Source of the DNA: an uncultured Eubacteriales bacterium
GTDB taxonomy: Bacteria; Bacillota; Clostridia; Oscillospirales; Ruminococcaceae
Assembly: GCA_900318545.1 (NCBI GenBank)
Contig: ONLC01000087.1
Coordinates: forward strand, 1 to 7,981
Length of the DNA stretch: 7,981 bases
Reading direction: 5' to 3'
The notes beneath the pieces were generated by a model, which worked only from the letters and a program-made list of their open reading frames with translations, ran no database searches and was not told the origin of the DNA. The first letter of the stretch is position 1. Each line of letters opens with the position of its first letter. Position numbers and translations under genes: made by a program. Shown here piece by piece: positions 5,026 to 7,981 of the stretch.

Positions 5026-6434
5026 TACCCTATGCTCCCTTTCATTTCAAGTCCTATGAGGTTATTCATCTCTACGGCATATTCAAGCGGAAGCTCCTTC
5101 GATACGTTATCTGCAAAGCCTCGGACTATCATTGCCTTTGCGTCCTCCTCGCTCAGTCCCCTAGACATAAGGTAGAACACCGCTTCATCGCTGATACGGC
5201 CTATCTTTGCTTCATGACCTATATCTGCCTTGTCGGTCTTTATGTCCATAACGGGGATAGTGTCCGAGCGTGAGATACGGTCAAGCATAAGCGACTCACA
5301 GCTTACCGAGGACTTGCTCCCCACCGCCTTTTCGTTCACAACAACTGCACTTCTGAACGTGCTTATTCCACCGCTTTTTGAGATGGACTTCGTATTCATA
5401 TACGATGAGGTCTCGGGCGCATTGTGAACTATCTTTGCACCTGTGTCAAGGTTCTGACCCTCGCCTGCAAAGGTTATGCCCGTAAACTCGGCACGGGCGC
5501 CCCTGCCGTTTAGTATGCTCATAGGGTACAGATAAGAAACGTGCGAGCCGAAGCTTCCCGACACCCACTCTATTTTTCCGCCCTCCTCAACGAGGGCTCT
5601 TTTTGTGTTCAGGTTATACATATTCTTTGACCAGTTCTCAATAGTCGAGTATCTCAGCTGTGCGCCCTTTCCCACATAAAGCTCAACACAGCCTGCGTGC
5701 AGCCCTGCTTCATAGTACTTAGGTGCGGAACAGCCCTCAATAAAGTGCAGATAGCTGTCCTCCTCAAGGATTATCAACGTGTGCTCAAACTGACCTGCAC
5801 CCTTGGCGTTCAGTCTGAAATATGATTGCAGGGGAATGTCAAGATGTACACCCTTCGGAACATATACAAAGCTTCCGCCCGACCATACAGCCCCGTGCAG
5901 AGCCGCAAACTTATGATCAGTCGGAGGAACAAGCTTCATAAAGTGCTTTTTTATGAGCTCCGCGTACTTCTCATCGTGCATAGCGCTTTCAAGATCGGTA
6001 TAAACCACTCCCGACTCGGCTACCTCTTTCCTGACATTATGGTACACAAGCTCAGAATCGTACTGAGCACCCACACCTGCAAGAGATTCTCTCTCCGCCT
6101 GCGGTATACCAAGACGCTCAAAGGTGTCCTTAATGTCATCGGGAACGTCTTCCCAGTCGGTGTTCATTCTCGATTTCTGGCGGATATATGTCACGATGTT
6201 GTCTACATCAAGCCCCTCGATAGAAGGTCCCCACTCCACCATTGGTGTTCTGTTATATATCTCCAAAGACTTTAAGCGGAACTCCCTCATCCAGTCGGTA
6301 TCGTTCTTTTCGTCCGAGATCTCCTTAATTATCTCGGGCGTGATACCGCTTGCGAGGTACTCGCTTTCGTCTTCCTCAAACCTGAAATCATAAAGCGAGC
6401 GGTCAATGTCCGCTACCTGTGTTTTATCCTTCAT
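5025..6434 (-). CDS. sufB: SufB, Fe-S scaffold subunit of the SufBCD complex
   Basis: The main scaffold protein on which nascent Fe-S clusters form. I place the start at the ATG at 6434 (469 residues, MKDKTQVADIDRSLYDF), which is typical for SufB and leaves 4 bases after the sufC stop. The frame is open to 6500, but that would overlap sufC by more than 60 bases. Numbered from 6434, the conserved features are Cys235 in IEGCSAPKY at the sulfur-entry region, the long beta-helix core with NLDTGAKIVHNAPETSS, Cys379 in SVSCESLMLD (the equivalent of the essential interface cysteine), and DIGHEAKIGRI at about 404-414. The SufC-binding helices with SRGLSEEDA follow. A GGAAGTGA sequence serves as a weak ribosome binding site. 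SufB lies second here, unlike Bacillus subtilis, where it is last. Confidence 0.96.
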   Translation of the reverse strand: MKDKTQVADIDRSLYDFRFEEDESEYLASGITPEIIKEISDEKNDTDWMREFRLKSLEIYNRTPMVEWGPSIEGLDVDNIVTYIRQKSRMNTDWEDVPDDIKDTFERLGIPQAERESLAGVGAQYDSELVYHNVRKEVAESGVVYTDLESAMHDEKYAELIKKHFMKLVPPTDHKFAALHGAVWSGGSFVYVPKGVHLDIPLQSYFRLNAKGAGQFEHTLIILEEDSYLHFIEGCSAPKYYEAGLHAGCVELYVGKGAQLRYSTIENWSKNMYNLNTKRALVEEGGKIEWVSGSFGSHVSYLYPMSILNGRGARAEFTGITFAGEGQNLDTGAKIVHNAPETSSYMNTKSISKSGGISTFRSAVVVNEKAVGSKSSVSCESLMLDRISRSDTIPVMDIKTDKADIGHEAKIGRISDEAVFYLMSRGLSEEDAKAMIVRGFADNVSKELPLEYAVEMNNLIGLEMKGSIG

Positions 6435-6438
6435 TCTG

Positions 6439-7182
6439 TCACTTCCCGATATATTTTTCAAATCCGTTTGTGATGACCTCATCAACAAGCTCTGCTCCAC
6501 CCTCTGCGGCTATGCTTCCCGAGGCTAAAATATGCGTTCTGTCTACCGACAGAGACTCCAGTATCTTTGTATTGTGAGTGATAACGATAAGCGTTCCGCC
6601 CGTCTGCTTTTTGTACTCCTCAATTCCCTTGGAAACGGTCTTTACAGCGTCAACATCAAGACCCGAATCAGTCTCATCAAGGATCGCCAGTCTTGGCGAG
6701 AGGATAAGGAGCTGCAATATCTCAGCCTTTTTCTTCTCACCGCCTGAGAATCCCACATTCAGGTCTCTGTCCGCATAAGCCGTGTCCATCTCAAGAAGTT
6801 CCATAGCTGCCTTTAGCTTTTTCTTAAAATCCCAGAGCTTTATCCTCTTTCCTGTTACCTGCTCAAGAGCATTTCTCAAAAACTCCGAAAGGGTGATACC
6901 CGGTATCTCGACAGGGTTCTGAAATGAGAGAAATATTCCCATTTTAGCCCTTTTATCGGCAGACTCCTCAGTAATGTCCTCTCCGTCAAATATGATTTTT
7001 CCGCCTGTAACTGTATATTCGGGGCTGCCCATAAGGGTGCTTCCAAGTGTTGATTTTCCTGCTCCGTTAGGCCCCATGAGCACATGGGTCTCGCCCTCGC
7101 CCACACTCAGCGATACCGAGTGCAAAAGCTCCTTCTCCCCTGCCGCTGCCGACAGCCCTTCAATCTTTAGTAATTCCGACAT
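6439..7182 (-). CDS. sufC: SufC, ABC-type ATPase of Fe-S cluster assembly
   Basis: A 247-residue soluble ABC ATPase, full family length. It is not a transporter; two SufC subunits bind the C-terminal helices of SufB and SufD and use ATP to open the interface for cluster formation. All motifs are intact: Walker A GPNGAGKST at 37-45, Q-loop Gln88 in LSFQNP, signature FSGGEKKK at 145-152, Walker B LAILDE at 165-170, D-loop SGLD at 173-176 and switch His203 in ITHNT. The SFQNPVEIPG and DETDSGLD segments are characteristic of SufC. The ATG has AGGAGA 6 bases upstream. It is the first gene of the operon, about 55 bases after the predicted transcription start. Confidence 0.97.
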   Translation of the reverse strand: MSELLKIEGLSAAAGEKELLHSVSLSVGEGETHVLMGPNGAGKSTLGSTLMGSPEYTVTGGKIIFDGEDITEESADKRAKMGIFLSFQNPVEIPGITLSEFLRNALEQVTGKRIKLWDFKKKLKAAMELLEMDTAYADRDLNVGFSGGEKKKAEILQLLILSPRLAILDETDSGLDVDAVKTVSKGIEEYKKQTGGTLIVITHNTKILESLSVDRTHILASGSIAAEGGAELVDEVITNGFEKYIGK

Positions 7183-7188
7183 AGTGAT

Positions 7189-7225
7189 TCTCCTATCTGC
7201 GTGTAATTTTGATATCTCCTATCTG
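7189..7225 (-). promoter_or_regulatory. Duplicated CAGATAGGAGA box in the suf leader
   Basis: The 11-base sequence CAGATAGGAGA occurs twice on the minus strand, at 7199-7189 and 7225-7215, 26 bases apart. The downstream copy supplies the sufC ribosome binding site. The upstream copy has no ATG, GTG or TTG at a proper distance, so it is not the site of a leader peptide. It may be a standby ribosome site or simply a local duplication. Confidence 0.6.
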
Positions 7226-7244
7226 ACTAATATGAATTATTGAT

Positions 7245-7273
7245 ATTATAGCACTTATTTCCTACCTTGTCAA
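7245..7273 (-). promoter_or_regulatory. Consensus sigma-A promoter of the suf operon
   Basis: The minus strand has TTGACA (7273-7268), a 17-base spacer ending in TGC, then TATAAT (7250-7245): perfect hexamers, ideal spacing and an extended -10. The expected start is near 7238. A 6-bp inverted repeat, TAATAT and ATATTA, 9 bases apart (7228-7248), overlaps the -10 box and start and could be an operator. No operator of the CAAC-N6-GTTG (SufR) type is visible. Confidence 0.88.
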
Positions 7274-7346
7274 TAGGTTTTAACACATCGTTCAGAATTA
7301 CTGTGATTTTCTCTCTTTCAATAAACTAAACACCCTGTTTTATAGC

Positions 7347-7376
7347 AAAAAAACAAGGCAGGAAACACCCTGCCTT
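7347..7376 (-). terminator. Rho-independent terminator on the minus strand
   Basis: On the minus strand AAGGCAGG, loop GTGTTT, CCTGCCTT, then GTTTTTTT: a perfect 8-bp stem and a seven-T run. The plus-strand side is not T-rich, so it acts leftward. It would stop minus-strand transcripts arising from 7377-7650 before they enter the suf promoter. No firm gene precedes it; it may travel with the GC-rich element next to it. Confidence 0.8.
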
Positions 7377-7440
7377 CTGCTTGTTGCAAAAGTTCTTTTA
7401 AAAGGGGTCTGGGGCGACAGCCCCAGTGGGGTAAAAGGGA
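7377..7440. repeat. GC-rich hairpin element, probably a dispersed intergenic repeat
   Basis: CTGGGGC, loop GACA, GCCCCAG at 7409-7426 is a perfect 7-bp hairpin. It is bracketed by GGGGT on both sides and by A-rich stretches (AAAAGG and TAAAAGGG). Four G-tracts (GGGG, GGGG, GGGG, GGG) lie on the plus strand. The composition contrasts sharply with the AT-rich surroundings. From memory, elements of this style recur between genes in Ruminococcus-like genomes, but only one copy is in this window, so the repeat status is unproven. Confidence 0.4.
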
Positions 7441-7490
7441 TGAACCTCCATTAAGGAAGAATTGCCAAACAGACCGATATAATATATATA

Positions 7491-7529
7491 TTTGACTAAG
7501 GCAAAATGCCTTAGTCAAATTTTCTTTTT
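7491..7529 (+). terminator. Rho-independent terminator, mainly plus strand
   Basis: TTTGACTAAGGC (7491-7502), loop AAAAT, GCCTTAGTCAAA (7508-7519) form a perfect 12-bp stem followed by TTTTCTTTTT. On the minus strand the tail is TATATATATTA, so it may also act weakly leftward. No plus-strand gene is visible just upstream. It could protect the regulator at 7755 from read-through or serve the doubtful small frame on the minus strand. Confidence 0.8.
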
Positions 7530-7643
7530 AAATTCATTTTTCAGCATCAGAATCGATTCGCATGGATTATGGACTGTAAGCACACATCCGTCATAAACTG
7601 CGTAAAAAGGCGATGCTACTCTTGGTTTCAATAAAAGTAGCAT
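7515..7643 (-). CDS. Doubtful 42-residue small protein or gene remnant
   Basis: An ATG at 7643 opens 42 codons ending in TGA at 7517-7515, just inside the terminator hairpin. The product (MLLLLKPRVASPFYAVYDGC to NEFKKKI) has a protein-like mix with PFYAVYDGC and a basic tail, but I recognise no family. Against it: there is no Shine-Dalgarno before the ATG, no clear minus-strand promoter, and ATGCTACT/AGTAGCAT (7613-7643) folds the start codon into a stem. The frame stays open for about 10 codons upstream, so it could be the tail of a decayed gene. Confidence 0.25.
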   Translation of the reverse strand: MLLLLKPRVASPFYAVYDGCVLTVHNPCESILMLKNEFKKKI

Positions 7644-7656
7644 AATTGTAATAAAA

Positions 7657-7685
7657 TTGATTCTTGATTTTTAGTCTGATATACT
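7657..7685 (+). promoter_or_regulatory. Probable sigma-A promoter of the winged-helix regulator
   Basis: TTGATT (7657-7662), a 17-base spacer, then TATACT (7680-7685). The predicted start near 7692 gives a leader of about 60 bases containing a small AACC/GGTT hairpin. Confidence 0.65.
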
Positions 7686-7754
7686 GTAAACTTAACTATA
7701 AAGAGTCATTAACCTATCCGAAGGTTACTATTCCTACATATGAGGTGGATAATC

Positions 7755-7981
7755 ATGACCGATATGCAACCCAAGAAAATGATAATACTCGATATTCTGA
7801 ATATCCTGAGGAAGCACACCGACGAAGACCACAGGCTTTCACAGCAGCAGATACAAAACCTGATGGAATCTGAATACGGAATGAAAGTTGATCGAAAAAC
7901 GGTCCGGCGCAACCTTTCCAAGCTGATGGAGTATGGATTTCCAATCAAATACCGTGGCAGCGACTTTGAAGAAGATGCTAT
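7755..7981 (+). CDS. Winged-helix transcriptional regulator, probably WYL type (C-terminus cut by window edge)
   Basis: The ATG at 7755 follows GAGGTGG by 6 bases; 75 codons are visible before the window ends. The segment fits an N-terminal DeoR-like winged helix. KKMIILDILNILRKHT forms the first helix. RLSQQQIQNLMESEYG includes the turn and second helix. DRKTVRRNLSKLMEYG is the likely recognition helix, followed by a wing strand beginning FPIKY. Clostridia have many such proteins with WYL or ligand-sensing domains C-terminal to this module. The continuation is not visible, so the WYL assignment is an inference. It is transcribed away from suf and separated from it by terminators, so control of suf is not implied by position. 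Confidence 0.78.
   Translation, partial: MTDMQPKKMIILDILNILRKHTDEDHRLSQQQIQNLMESEYGMKVDRKTVRRNLSKLMEYGFPIKYRGSDFEEDA

Noticed and set aside
3486..5175. Long plus-strand frames opposite sufS and sufD (230 and 293 codons)
   Set aside because: They lie antisense to genes with clear family motifs, have no ribosome binding sites and give Leu/Arg/Ser-rich low-complexity products. They are shadows of the coding strand.
7318..7518. Minus-strand frame of 66 codons across the GC-rich element
   Set aside because: It runs straight through a strong terminator and the hairpin element, has no ribosome binding site, and its composition follows the repeat rather than a protein family.
7491..7519. IscR/Rrf2-like operator (TTGACTA ... 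TAGTCAA) near suf
   Set aside because: The half-sites look similar, but the spacing is far too wide for that operator. The perfect stem plus T-run explains the sequence as a terminator, and it lies over 200 bases upstream of the suf promoter.
1..7981. tRNA, rRNA, transposase or phage genes
   Set aside because: None seen on either strand. The window is explained by the genes listed and intergenic DNA.

Overview
The window looks like a chromosomal segment of a Gram-positive gut-type Clostridia, most likely Ruminococcus or a close relative (Oscillospirales). The basis is a SUF operon with the Firmicutes scaffold SufU, secreted proteins with Clostridia-style Ig-like modules, strong AGGAGG-type ribosome binding sites, and moderate GC with AT-rich intergenic regions. 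The genus is an inference from style; no rRNA or other marker is present.

Layout. Positions 2-1132 (minus) hold the N-terminal 377 codons of a large secreted or surface protein that runs off the left edge. Positions 1133-1645 are a divergent control region. It carries two tandem perfect-consensus sigma-A promoters for the minus gene, a (CTGT)7 tetranucleotide tract that directly abuts one -10 box, a leader hairpin with a U-tract, a plus-strand promoter, and a structured leader with a 26-bp perfect palindrome. Positions 1646-2365 (plus) encode an unrecognised 239-residue secreted protein with five copies of a KHPGESGYCY-like motif, followed by a strong terminator. Positions 2522-7182 (minus) are a compact five-gene operon, sufC-sufB-sufD-sufS-sufU, with a perfect-consensus promoter at 7245-7273. 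Positions 7183-7754 are intergenic: the suf promoter, two terminators, a GC-rich hairpin element that looks like a dispersed repeat, a doubtful 42-codon reading frame and a plus-strand promoter. From 7755 (plus) the start of a winged-helix regulator runs off the right edge.

How the genes work together. The suf genes form a complete iron-sulfur cluster assembly machine: SufS with SufU mobilises sulfur from cysteine, and the SufB-SufC-SufD complex builds the cluster using ATP. All junctions are overlapping or nearly so, which suggests translational coupling. No regulator of the IscR or SufR type is visible beside it. The left third is unrelated to this housekeeping operon and concerns the cell exterior: two divergently transcribed secreted proteins share a 0.5-kb control region with potentially variable and structured elements. 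That is where the most unusual biology lies, namely the KHPGESGY repeat protein and the tetranucleotide tract at a predicted transcription start.
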